Positions 34,803 to 42,911 of a stretch of DNA of 64,000 nt are shown piece by piece (within the stretch, counting starts at the first letter, position 1; the number at the start of each line of letters is the position of its first letter). A program made the position numbers and the translations under genes. Below the pieces are notes generated by a model. The model was not told the origin of the DNA and did not search any database. It saw nothing but the letters and a program-made list of their open reading frames with translations. The stretch comes from Streptomyces longispororuber (GTDB lineage Bacteria > Actinomycetota > Actinomycetes > Streptomycetales > Streptomycetaceae). Location of the stretch: NCBI RefSeq assembly GCF_014656095.1, contig NZ_BNBT01000024.1, positions 1 through 64,000 of the forward strand, read 5' to 3'.

Positions 34803-35252
34803 TCACACCCCCGGCGCCGGCCGCACCGTGACGCCGTTGCGCTCCAGGAGGGCCGCCGTCACGCCGTCGCCCGCCGTCAGCTCCCCGCTGAACGTCCCGT
34901 CGTACACGGCGCCCCGGCCGCACGACGGGCTGCGCGGCATCAGCACGGCCTCGGCGCAGCCGCCCCGGCGGGCGGCGGCGAGCGTGCGCCGGGCGCCGTC
35001 GACGAACGCGGCCGTCACGTCCCGGCCGGTGTCGTCGACCACGCGCGCGGTGCCGTCGAGGACGGCGTGACCGTCGCCCCCGACGAGTTCGGCGGGGCGG
35101 CGCGGCGTGGGCAGACCGCCCGCCGCCTCCGGGCAGAACGGCACCGCGCGGCGGCCCGCGAGCGCCGCGTCCACCGCGGCGGAGGCCGTGTCCCGCCCGT
35201 CGAACCGGCAGGGCACTCCCCGCAGGCACGCGCTGACCAGTACGGAGTCCAT
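34803..35252 (-). CDS. DUF523-domain protein
   Basis: A 149-aa protein of the DUF523 family. Conserved cysteines are seen in the N-terminal VSACLRGVPCRFDG and in the SPSCG motif (LMPRSPSCGRGAVYDGTFSG). CPE in RAVPFCPEAAGG is also conserved. Members are often stand-alone or fused to DUF1722; no biochemical function is established, though the cysteine pattern suggests metal or cofactor binding. ATG 35252 has TAACCT ending 6 nt upstream on the minus strand, so this is another leaderless gene. It is divergent from the fatty-acid degradation block, and its promoter overlaps that block's control region. Confidence 0.88.
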   Translation of the reverse strand: MDSVLVSACLRGVPCRFDGRDTASAAVDAALAGRRAVPFCPEAAGGLPTPRRPAELVGGDGHAVLDGTARVVDDTGRDVTAAFVDGARRTLAAARRGGCAEAVLMPRSPSCGRGAVYDGTFSGELTAGDGVTAALLERNGVTVRPAPGV

Positions 35253-35276
35253 GGCCAGAGGTTAACGCGTCACAAT

Positions 35277-35294
35277 CGGCTAAGCGCTTGCTCG
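35277..35294. promoter_or_regulatory. KstR2/TetR-like operator before the acyl-CoA block
   Basis: CGGCTAAGCGCTTGCTCG is an imperfect palindrome (7 of 10 half-site positions) around AAGCGCTT and resembles the AGCAAG-CTTGCT motifs used by TetR-family regulators of acyl-CoA genes. It lies between the divergent DUF523 and CoA-transferase genes. Confidence 0.5.
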
Positions 35295-35407
35295 CCCGGG
35301 GCTTGTGCGCGGTGGAACACGTTCTTAGCATCACTGGTGTTACATCGGTTGTGTCATAGCGGTGGCGGAGCGGTGTCGTAGCTGTGGCAGAGCGCGCTGG
35401 GGGCGCC

Positions 35408-36547
35408 ATGACAGTGCCGCACAAGGGTGTTCGGGGGCCGCTCGACGGCGTCCGCGTGGTCGAGCTCGCGGGCATCGGCCCCGGCCCGTTCGCCGCCATG
35501 CTCCTCGCCGACCTCGGCGCGGACGTCGTGCGCGTCGACCGGCCCGGCGGCGCCGGGCTCGGCATCGACCCGGCGTACGACCTCACGAACCGCAACAAGC
35601 GCAGTGTGCTCGTCGACCTCAAGGCCCCGGAGGGGCCGGCCCGCGTCCTGGACCTCGTCGAGCGCGCCGACGTGCTCGTCGAGGGCTACCGCCCCGGGGT
35701 CGCCGAGCGCCTCGGCGTGGGGCCCGAGGCCTGCCACGCCCGCAACCCCCGGCTCGTCTACGGCCGCATGACCGGCTGGGGCCAGGACGGGCCGCTGGCG
35801 CCGCGCGCCGGGCACGACGTCGCGTACATCGCCGTCACCGGCACCCTCGGCATGATCGGCGGGCCCGGCGAGCCGCCCACGGTCCCGGCCAACCTCGTCG
35901 GGGACTACGCGGGCGGCTCGCTGTACCTGGTGACCGGCGTGCTGGCCGCGCTGCACCACGCCCGCGCGCACGGCACCGGGCAGGTCGTGGACGCCGCGAT
36001 CGTGGACGGGGCCGCGCACCTGGCCACGATGATCCACGGCATGCTCGCGGCGGGCGGCTGGCAGGACCGCAGGGGCGCCAACCTCCTGGACGGCGGCTGC
36101 CCGTTCTACGGCACGTACGAGACGGTGGACGGCGGCCACATGGCCGTGGGCGCCCTGGAACAGCGGTTCTACGACGAGTTCGCGGCCCTCCTCGGTCTTG
36201 CGGAGGCCGCCGGGGCGCGCGCGGACCCCGCCCGCTGGGGCGAGCTGCGCGCCGCCGTCGCCGCCCGCTTCAAGTCCCGTACGCGCGCGGAGTGGACGGC
36301 CGTGTTCGAGGGCTCGGACGCCTGCGTGGCCCCCGTGCTCTCGCTGCGCGAGGCCCCGCACCACCCGCACCTGGCGGCCCGCGGGACCTTCACCGACCAC
36401 GGCGGCCTCACCCAGCCCGCGCCCGCGCCCCGCTTCTCCGCCACGCCCACCGCCGTGCGCTCCGGACCCGCGCGGCCGGGCGCCGACACCGAGGACGTCG
36501 CCCGCGACTGGGACGTGCCCGCCCTGCTCGACGACGGGACGGCCTGA
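35408..36547 (+). CDS. CaiB/BaiF class III CoA transferase
   Basis: A 379-aa enzyme that moves CoA between carboxylic acids, or epimerises 2-methylacyl-CoA if of racemase type. Family motifs: LDGVRVVELAGIGPGPFAAM, LADLGADVVRVDRPGG, NRNKRSVLVDLK, the catalytic aspartate D166 in VGDYAGGSLYL, and the PFYGTYETVDGGHMAVGALE block. The phrase AYIAVTGTLGMIGGPGEPP is typical of alpha-methylacyl-CoA racemase-like members. ATG 35408 was taken with GGGGG upstream; GTG 35384 is an alternative. It heads a same-strand series with acyl-CoA dehydrogenase, thiolase and FadB-type genes, suggesting activation or branching of acyl-CoAs entering beta-oxidation. Confidence 0.9.
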   Translation: MTVPHKGVRGPLDGVRVVELAGIGPGPFAAMLLADLGADVVRVDRPGGAGLGIDPAYDLTNRNKRSVLVDLKAPEGPARVLDLVERADVLVEGYRPGVAERLGVGPEACHARNPRLVYGRMTGWGQDGPLAPRAGHDVAYIAVTGTLGMIGGPGEPPTVPANLVGDYAGGSLYLVTGVLAALHHARAHGTGQVVDAAIVDGAAHLATMIHGMLAAGGWQDRRGANLLDGGCPFYGTYETVDGGHMAVGALEQRFYDEFAALLGLAEAAGARADPARWGELRAAVAARFKSRTRAEWTAVFEGSDACVAPVLSLREAPHHPHLAARGTFTDHGGLTQPAPAPRFSATPTAVRSGPARPGADTEDVARDWDVPALLDDGTA

Positions 36548-36637
36548 ACGCCCCGAGCACCCTGGAAAGCACGGTCCGAACAGGCACCCACCGCTTCGGC
36601 ACCCACCCCTTCGGCACCCGCCACCACGACGGAACGG

Positions 36638-37786
36638 ATGACCATGGAACGGCAGATCTTCGACGCCGAGCACGACGCGTTCCGCGAAACCGTGCGCACC
36701 TTCCTGGCCAAGGAGGTCGTACCCCACTACGAGCAGTGGGAGCGGGACGGCATCGTGTCCCGGGGCGCGTGGCGCGCCGCGGGCAAGCAGGGACTGCTCG
36801 GGGTCGCCGTGCCCGAGGAGTACGGCGGGGGCGGGAACGCGGACTTCCGCCACGCCGTCGTCCTGGCCGAGGAGTTCACCCGGGCGGGCGCCGCGGGCCT
36901 GGCGATCGGCCTGCACAACGACATCGTCGGCCCGTACCTGACCGGCCTCGGCACCGAGGAGCAGAAGCGGCGCTGGCTGCCCGGCTTCTGCGACGGCTCG
37001 CTGATCACCGCCATCGCCATGACGGAGCCGGGCGCGGGCTCCGACCTCCAGGGCATCCGCACCACCGCCGAGGACCGGGGCGACCACTGGCTGCTCAACG
37101 GCTCGAAGACGTTCATCTCGAACGGCATCCTCGCCGACCTCGTCGTCGTGGTCGCCCGGACCACCCCCGAGGGCGGCGCGCACGGCCTGTCGCTGCTCGT
37201 CGTCGAGCGGGACATGCCGGGCTTCGAGCGCGGCCGCAACCTCGACAAGATCGGCCAGAAGGCCCAGGACACGGCCGAGCTGTTCTTCCACGACGTGCGC
37301 GTGCCCAAGGAGAACCTCCTCGGCGAGCTGAACGGCGCCTTCGTGCACCTGATGACGAACCTCGCGCAGGAGCGCATGGCCATCGCCGTCGCCGGGATCG
37401 CCGCGGCCGAGCACCTCCTGGAGATCACCACGGCGTACGTCAAGGAGCGCGAGGCCTTCGGGCGGCCGCTCGGCAAGCTCCAGCACGTCCGGTTCGAGAT
37501 CGCCGAGATGGCCACCGAGTGCGCCGTCACCCGCACGTTCCTCGACCGCTGCGTCGTGGATCACTCGAACGGGCAGCTCGACCCGGTGCACGCCTCCATG
37601 GCCAAGTGGTGGGCCACGGAGCTCCAGAAGCGGGTCGCCGACCGCTGCCTGCAACTGCACGGCGGCTACGGCTACATGACGGAGTACCGCGTCGCGAAGG
37701 CGTTCACCGACGGCCGCATCCAGACCATCTACGGCGGCACGACCGAGATCATGAAGGAGATCATCGGCCGTGCCCTCCTCGACTGA
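36638..37786 (+). CDS. acyl-CoA dehydrogenase
   Basis: A 382-aa flavoprotein catalysing the first oxidation of beta-oxidation. Seen are the N-terminal helical domain ([17 protein letters not shown]), the FAD/substrate segment [22 protein letters not shown], the [19 protein letters not shown] helix, and the C-terminal [18 protein letters not shown] with [18 protein letters not shown]. At the place where medium-chain enzymes carry the catalytic Glu (YEGT), this one has YGGT, which fits long-chain/isovaleryl-type members whose catalytic base sits in another helix. ATG 36638 chosen; ATG 36644 is close. It lies 90 bp after the CoA transferase and 120 bp before the thiolase. Confidence 0.94.
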   Translation: MTMERQIFDAEHDAFRETVRTFLAKEVVPHYEQWERDGIVSRGAWRAAGKQGLLGVAVPEEYGGGGNADFRHAVVLAEEFTRAGAAGLAIGLHNDIVGPYLTGLGTEEQKRRWLPGFCDGSLITAIAMTEPGAGSDLQGIRTTAEDRGDHWLLNGSKTFISNGILADLVVVVARTTPEGGAHGLSLLVVERDMPGFERGRNLDKIGQKAQDTAELFFHDVRVPKENLLGELNGAFVHLMTNLAQERMAIAVAGIAAAEHLLEITTAYVKEREAFGRPLGKLQHVRFEIAEMATECAVTRTFLDRCVVDHSNGQLDPVHASMAKWWATELQKRVADRCLQLHGGYGYMTEYRVAKAFTDGRIQTIYGGTTEIMKEIIGRALLD

Positions 37787-37906
37787 CCCGACGCACCCCT
37801 CCCGCCCGCCGGCCCCGGCGCGACCGCCGACCCAGGCAGATCCGGCAGACCCATCAGCCCAGGCAGCCCCCGCCGACCCTCCCCGACCTCCCCGAAAGGC
37901 GTTCCA

Positions 37907-39121
37907 GTGAGCTCCGAAGCGTACGTGTACGACGCGATCCGCACCCCGCGCGGCCGCGGCAAGGCGAACGGCGCCCTGCACGGCACCAAGCCGATCGACC
38001 TCGTGACCGGTCTGATGCGCGAGATCCAGCGCCGCCTGCCGGACCTCGACCCGGCGGCGGTCGACGACGTCGTCCTCGGCGTCGTCGGGCCCGTCGGCGA
38101 CCAGGGGTCCGACATCGCCCGCATCGCGGCCATCGCGGCCGGACTCCCGGACACGGTCGCCGGCGTCCAGGAGAACCGCTTCTGCGCCTCGGGCCTGGAG
38201 GCCGTCAACATGGCGGCGATGAAGGTCCGCTCAGGCTGGGAGGACCTGGTGCTCGCCGGCGGCGTCGAGTCGATGTCCCGGGTGCCGATGGCCTCCGACG
38301 GCGGCGCCTGGTTCAACGACCCGATGACCAACCTCGACACCGGCTTCGTCCCGCAGGGCATCGGCGCCGACCTCATCGCCACCCTGGAGGGCTTCACCCG
38401 GCGCGACGTCGACGAGTACGCCGCGCTGTCCCAGGAGCGCGCCGCCACCGCCTGGAAGGAGGGCCGCTTCGAGAAGTCCGTCGTACCGGTGAGGGACCGC
38501 AGCGGCCTCACCGTCCTCGACCACGACGAGCACATGCGGCCCGGCACCACCGCCGACTCCCTCGCCAAGCTGAAGCCGTCCTTCAAGGACATCGGCGACC
38601 TCGGCGGCTTCGACGCCGTGGCGCTGCAGAAGTACCACTGGGTGGAGCGGATCGACCACGTCCACCACGCGGGCAACTCCTCCGGCATCGTGGACGGCGC
38701 CGCCCTGGTCGCCATCGGCAGCAAGGAGGTGGGCGAGCGCCACGGCCTCACCCCGCGCGCCCGGATCGTCTCCGCGGCGGTCTCCGGCTCCGAGCCCACC
38801 ATCATGCTCACCGGGCCCGCCCCCGCCACCCGCAAGGCCCTCGCCAAGGCCGGTCTGACCATCGACGACATCGACCTCGTCGAGATCAACGAGGCCTTCG
38901 CCGCGGTGGTCCTGCGCTTCGTCAAGGACATGGGCCTGAGCCTGGACAAGGTCAACGTCAACGGCGGCGCCATCGCCCTCGGCCACCCCCTCGGCGCCAC
39001 CGGCGCGATGATCCTCGGCACGCTCGTCGACGAACTGGAGCGGCGGGACCTCCGGTACGGCCTCGCCACGCTGTGCGTGGGCGGGGGCATGGGCATCGCC
39101 ACGATCGTCGAGCGGCTGTAG
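37907..39121 (+). CDS. acetyl-CoA C-acyltransferase (thiolase, FadA type)
   Basis: A 404-aa degradative thiolase that cleaves 3-ketoacyl-CoA. The catalytic triad is complete: C93 in [13 protein letters not shown]360 in [14 protein letters not shown], and C390 in [11 protein letters not shown] 37907 was chosen, with GAAAGGCG upstream. No signal. It sits between the dehydrogenase and the FadB-type gene and provides the last step of the cycle. A 269-bp gap with a terminator-like hairpin and repeats separates it from the next gene, so the FadB gene may be partly independent of this transcript. Confidence 0.95.
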   Translation: MSSEAYVYDAIRTPRGRGKANGALHGTKPIDLVTGLMREIQRRLPDLDPAAVDDVVLGVVGPVGDQGSDIARIAAIAAGLPDTVAGVQENRFCASGLEAVNMAAMKVRSGWEDLVLAGGVESMSRVPMASDGGAWFNDPMTNLDTGFVPQGIGADLIATLEGFTRRDVDEYAALSQERAATAWKEGRFEKSVVPVRDRSGLTVLDHDEHMRPGTTADSLAKLKPSFKDIGDLGGFDAVALQKYHWVERIDHVHHAGNSSGIVDGAALVAIGSKEVGERHGLTPRARIVSAAVSGSEPTIMLTGPAPATRKALAKAGLTIDDIDLVEINEAFAAVVLRFVKDMGLSLDKVNVNGGAIALGHPLGATGAMILGTLVDELERRDLRYGLATLCVGGGMGIATIVERL

Positions 39122-39192
39122 GGCCGCGCGCCGCAGGGGCTCGGGGCGTGTCGCCGTCCGCGGGTGCGCCGTGGTCGCTCGCGCAGTTCCCC

Positions 39193-39209
39193 GCGCCCCC
39201 GAAGGGCGC
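39193..39209. terminator. copy of a widespread Streptomyces terminator-like element
   Basis: The sequence GCGCAGTTCCCCGCGCCCC (from 39181) runs into a hairpin GCGCCC-ccgaa-GGGCGC (39193-39209). The same element in opposite orientation is at 59400-59436. Confidence 0.7.
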
Positions 39210-39336
39210 GCCCCGCGCTCGCGAAGGCGTACCCGGCGCCCCTGAAGGCGCATCCCGCGCCCCCGAAGGGCGCACCCCGCGCCCACGAAGGCGTACCCGG
39301 CGCCCCTGAAGGCGCACCCCGCGTGCCTCAAGGGCG
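39193..39336. repeat. degenerate 21-22-bp tandem repeats seeded by the hairpin
   Basis: About six or seven units of the type CCCGCGCCCCTGAAGGCGCA follow the hairpin. Two longer blocks 64 bp apart share CGAAGGCGTACCCGGCGCCC (39222 and 39286). Each unit looks like a decayed copy of the hairpin itself. Confidence 0.75.
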
Positions 39337-39390
39337 CAGCAGCCGCCCTCCCCGGATTCCGCCCGCCACAGACTTCACGGAGACACCGAC

Positions 39391-41571
39391 ATGACCGCAA
39401 GCACCACCATCCGCTGGGAACAGGACGACACCGGCGTCGTCACGCTCGTCCTCGACGACCCCCACCAGTCCGCGAACACCATGAACCAGGCGTTCAAGGA
39501 CTCCATCATCGCGATCGCCGACCGCGCCGAGGCCGAGAAGGAGTCCATCCGCGGGATCGTCTACACCTCCGCCAAGAAGACCTTCTTCGCGGGCGGCGAC
39601 CTCAAGGAGATGATCCGGGTCGGCCCCGAGAACGCCCAGGTGGCGTTCGAGACCGGCACCGCCATCAAGAACGCGCTGCGCCGCATCGAGACGCTCGGCA
39701 AGCCCGTCGTCGCCGCGCTCAACGGCGCGGCCCTCGGCGGCGGTTACGAGATCGCGCTGGCCAGCCACCACCGGATCGCGCTCGACGCGCCCGGCAGCAA
39801 GATCGGCCTGCCCGAGGTCACGCTCGGCCTGCTGCCCGCGGGCGGCGGCGTCACCCGCACCGTCCGCCTCATGGGCATCGCCGACGCCCTGCTGAAGGTG
39901 CTGCTCCAGGGCACCCAGTACAACCCGAGGCGCGCCCTGGAGAACGGCCTGGTGCACGAGCTGGCCGCCACCCCCGAGGAGATGATCGAGAAGGCCCGCG
40001 CCTTCATCGACGCCCACCCCGAGTCGCAGCAGCCCTGGGACGTGCCCGGCTACCGCATCCCGGGCGGCACCCCGGCGAACCCGAAGTTCGCCGCCAACCT
40101 CCCCGCCTTCCCGGCCAACCTGAGGAAGCAGCTCAACGGCGCCCCCTACCCGGCCCCGCGCAACATCCTCGCGGCCGCCGTCGAGGGCTCCCAGGTGGAC
40201 TTCGAGACCGCGCTGACCATCGAGGCCCGGTACTTCACCGAGCTGGTCACCGGCCAGACCTCGAAGAACATGATCCAGGCCTTCTTCTTCGACCTCCAGG
40301 CCGTCAACTCCGGCGCCAACCGCCCCAAGGGCGTCGAGCCGCGTCAGGTCCGCAAGGTCGCCGTGCTCGGCGCCGGGATGATGGGCGCGGGCATCGCCTA
40401 CTCCTGCGCCCGCGCGGGGATCGACGTCGTCCTCAAGGACGTCTCCGCCGAGGCCGCGGCCAAGGGCAAGGCCTACTCGGAGAAGCTGTGCGAGAAGGCC
40501 GTCTCCCGCGGCCGCACCACCCGGGAGAAGGCGGACGCGCTGCTCGCCCGCATCACGCCCACCGCCGACGCGGCCGACCTCGCGGGCTGCGACGCCGTGA
40601 TCGAGGCGGTCTTCGAGGACACCGCGCTCAAGCACAAGGTGTTCCAGGAGGTCCAGGACGTCGTCGCGCCCGACGCGCTGCTGTGCTCCAACACCTCCAC
40701 CCTGCCCATCACCCTGCTCGCCGAGGGCGTCACCCGGCCCGCCGACTTCATCGGCCTGCACTTCTTCTCGCCCGTCGACAAGATGCCGCTCGTCGAGATC
40801 ATCAAGGGCGAGCGCACCGGCCAGGAGGCGCTGGCCCGCGCCTTCGACCTCGTCCGGCAGATCAACAAGACGCCGATCGTCGTCAACGACTCGCGCGGCT
40901 TCTTCACCTCGCGCGTCATCGGCCACTTCATCAACGAAGGCGTCGCGATGGTCGGCGAGGGCATCGAGCCCGCCTCCGTCGAACAGGCCGCCGCCCAGGC
41001 CGGCTACCCCGCGAAGGTCCTGTCCCTGATGGACGAGCTGACCCTCACGCTGCCCCGCAAGATCCGCAACGAGACCCGGCGCGCCGTCGAGGAGGCGGGC
41101 GGCACCTGGGCCGTCCACCCCGCCGAGGCCGTCATCGACCGCATGGTCGACGAGTTCGGCCGCACCGGCCGCAGCGGCGGCAAGGGCTTCTACGACTACG
41201 GCGACGACGGCAGGCGCACCGGCCTGTGGCCGGGCCTGCGCGAGCACTTCACCCAGCCCGGGCACACCATCCCGTTCGAGGACATGAAGGAGCGGATGCT
41301 GTTCGCCGAGGCGCTCGACACCGTGCGCCTCCTGGAGGAGGGCGTCCTCACCTCGGTCGCCGACGCCAACATCGGCTCCATCTTCGGCATCGGCTTCCCC
41401 GGCTGGACCGGCGGCGTGCTCCAGTACATCAACGGCTACGACGACGGCGCCGGCCTGCCCGCGTTCGTGGCCCGCGCACGGGAGCTGGCCGAACGCTACG
41501 GCGAGCGGTTCACGCCGCCCGCGCTGCTCGTGGAGAAGGCGGAGCGGGGAGAGACGTTCCGCGACGGCTGA
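39391..41571 (+). CDS. FadB/FadJ-type enoyl-CoA hydratase / 3-hydroxyacyl-CoA dehydrogenase
   Basis: A 726-aa bifunctional enzyme. Residues about 1-200 are the crotonase module with the oxyanion segment NGAALGGGYEIAL (about 110) and GLPEVTLGLLPAGGG. Residues about 318-505 form the NAD domain starting VAVLGAGMMGAGIA, with the catalytic histidine H457 in IGLHFFSPVDKMPLVEII. Residues about 510-726 hold two C-terminal dehydrogenase domains (NDSRGFFTSRV, GKGFYDYG and GFPGWTGGVLQYI). It converts enoyl-CoA to 3-ketoacyl-CoA for the upstream thiolase. ATG 39391 follows ACGGAGACACCGAC. This is the last gene of the block, followed by a repeat region. Confidence 0.95.
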   Translation: MTASTTIRWEQDDTGVVTLVLDDPHQSANTMNQAFKDSIIAIADRAEAEKESIRGIVYTSAKKTFFAGGDLKEMIRVGPENAQVAFETGTAIKNALRRIETLGKPVVAALNGAALGGGYEIALASHHRIALDAPGSKIGLPEVTLGLLPAGGGVTRTVRLMGIADALLKVLLQGTQYNPRRALENGLVHELAATPEEMIEKARAFIDAHPESQQPWDVPGYRIPGGTPANPKFAANLPAFPANLRKQLNGAPYPAPRNILAAAVEGSQVDFETALTIEARYFTELVTGQTSKNMIQAFFFDLQAVNSGANRPKGVEPRQVRKVAVLGAGMMGAGIAYSCARAGIDVVLKDVSAEAAAKGKAYSEKLCEKAVSRGRTTREKADALLARITPTADAADLAGCDAVIEAVFEDTALKHKVFQEVQDVVAPDALLCSNTSTLPITLLAEGVTRPADFIGLHFFSPVDKMPLVEIIKGERTGQEALARAFDLVRQINKTPIVVNDSRGFFTSRVIGHFINEGVAMVGEGIEPASVEQAAAQAGYPAKVLSLMDELTLTLPRKIRNETRRAVEEAGGTWAVHPAEAVIDRMVDEFGRTGRSGGKGFYDYGDDGRRTGLWPGLREHFTQPGHTIPFEDMKERMLFAEALDTVRLLEEGVLTSVADANIGSIFGIGFPGWTGGVLQYINGYDDGAGLPAFVARARELAERYGERFTPPALLVEKAERGETFRDG

Positions 41572-41589
41572 GGCGGGCGGGGCGCGGGG

Positions 41590-41925
41590 CGCGCGGGGGA
41601 GCGGCCGCGGGCCGCGGGCCGCGTGAGCGGTGGCCGCGGGCCGTGCGGCGCGTGAGTCAGTGACCGCGGGCCTTGGGCCCGACGCGCGTGGGGGAGCGGC
41701 CACGGGTCCTGGGCCGCGACGCGTGTGGGGAGTGGCCGTGCGGCGCGGGCGGAGGTGGCCGCGGGCCTCGGGCCGCGACGGGCGTGGGGAGTGGCCGCGA
41801 GGCGCGTGGGGAGGCCGCGACACGCGCGAGGGAGTGGCCGCGAGGCGTGTGGGGAGGGGCCGCGACGTGCGTGAGGGAGCGGGCGCGACGCGCGTGGGGG
41901 AGTGGGCGCGGGGCCGCGAGCAGGT
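41590..41925. repeat. degenerate 24-28-bp tandem array filling the 359-bp gap after fadB
   Basis: About ten imperfect units of the type GCCGCGACGCGCGTGGGGGA then GTGG occupy the gap between convergent genes (41571 and 41931). Open frames on the plus strand are by-products of composition. No other feature seen there. Confidence 0.75.
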
Positions 41926-41930
41926 GCTGC

Positions 41931-42752
41931 TCAGGGCTCCGTGAGCCACTCCCTCAGCTCCTCCTTCAGCGACCGCTGGAACGCCGTCACCAGCGCCTGC
42001 ACCACCAGCGGCTGCATGTGCGCCGACAGCGACCGCATCGCCGCCACGTGCCCGGGGTCGCTCTCCCGCTCGCGGTAGGGGTCCCACACCTCGTCGCGGA
42101 AGAGCCGCGACAGCTCACGCGCCGCCGAGCGCGTGTGCTCCATCAGTACGGTGCGCGCGGCCAGGATCGTCTCGTGCGCGATCGGTACGTCGAGCAGCCG
42201 CACCCCGAGCCGCAGCAGCCCGGGGTCCACCCGGCAGCGGTCCGCCGCCGCGTCGTACGCGACGACGCCCATGGCCGCCAGGCGCTCCACCTCCTCCGCC
42301 GGCAGGGCCCGGCCCGCCCGGCGCTCCAGCTCCGCCCGGGACATCTCCTCCGCGCCCTCCGGCGCCCACGAGGCGACCACCGCGCGGTGGATGGCCAGGT
42401 CGTGCGCGCTCAGGTCAGGCGGCAACTGCTCCAGGTACCGCTCGATGGCCGCGAGCGTCATGCCCTGGTGCTGCAACTCCTCGATGAGGGCGAGCCGGGA
42501 GAGGTGCCCGGGGCCGTAGAGCCCCACCCGGCGCGGACCGATCACGGGCGGCGGCAGCAGGCCCTTGGTGCTGTAGAAGCGGATGGTGCGGACCGTGACG
42601 CCCGCGCGCGCGGCCAGCTCGTCCACCGTGTACGTCGCCACAGCGGACGCGTCCACCGCGCATTCCGCGTCCACCGCGTAATCCGCGTCCCGTGCGTCGC
42701 CCACGACGTCGGCCGTCGCGTCGTCGGCGGATGCCTCCGTGTCCGTCGCCAT
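41931..42752 (-). CDS. MerR-family transcriptional regulator
   Basis: A 273-aa regulator. An acidic, Ala/Asp-rich 38-residue N-terminal tail (repeated YAVDAE/AVDAS) precedes the MerR winged helix: TYTVDELAARAGVTVRTIRF, then YSTKGLLPPP, a long dimer helix region GHLSRLALIEELQHQGMTL, and a C-terminal ligand domain of about 170 residues. There is no cysteine metal site, so an organic or acyl effector is likely. ATG 42752 is the only good start. It is divergent from an acyl-CoA ligase across 159 bp holding an ACAGTATTGCTGT palindrome, and presumably controls both genes. Adjacent to the beta-oxidation block. Confidence 0.88.
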   Translation of the reverse strand: MATDTEASADDATADVVGDARDADYAVDAECAVDASAVATYTVDELAARAGVTVRTIRFYSTKGLLPPPVIGPRRVGLYGPGHLSRLALIEELQHQGMTLAAIERYLEQLPPDLSAHDLAIHRAVVASWAPEGAEEMSRAELERRAGRALPAEEVERLAAMGVVAYDAAADRCRVDPGLLRLGVRLLDVPIAHETILAARTVLMEHTRSAARELSRLFRDEVWDPYRERESDPGHVAAMRSLSAHMQPLVVQALVTAFQRSLKEELREWLTEP

Positions 42753-42793
42753 GGCGGTGCGTCGCCTCCCCGGTCGTGCGGCAATGCGGTGCA

Positions 42794-42806
42794 ACAGTAT
42801 TGCTGT
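42794..42806. promoter_or_regulatory. probable MerR operator between MerR and acyl-CoA ligase genes
   Basis: ACAG-TATTG-CTGT is a short inverted repeat in the only AT-rich patch of the divergent region, 42 bp from the MerR start and 106 bp from the ligase start. Location and symmetry fit a MerR site in the promoter spacer. Confidence 0.5.
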
Positions 42807-42911
42807 ACCACCGCCGCTGTGAAAGCCTCCGGGGCAGTCACGCCACGTAGCCGATGACGAACCGACGGTACGAACCGACGGTACGGACCGACGGTGCCAG
42901 GAGGCGGTTTC

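Noticed and set aside
35362-39309. 1315-codon plus-strand open frame
   Set aside because: A frame shadow of the CoA transferase, acyl-CoA dehydrogenase and thiolase genes, which have intact family motifs in other frames.
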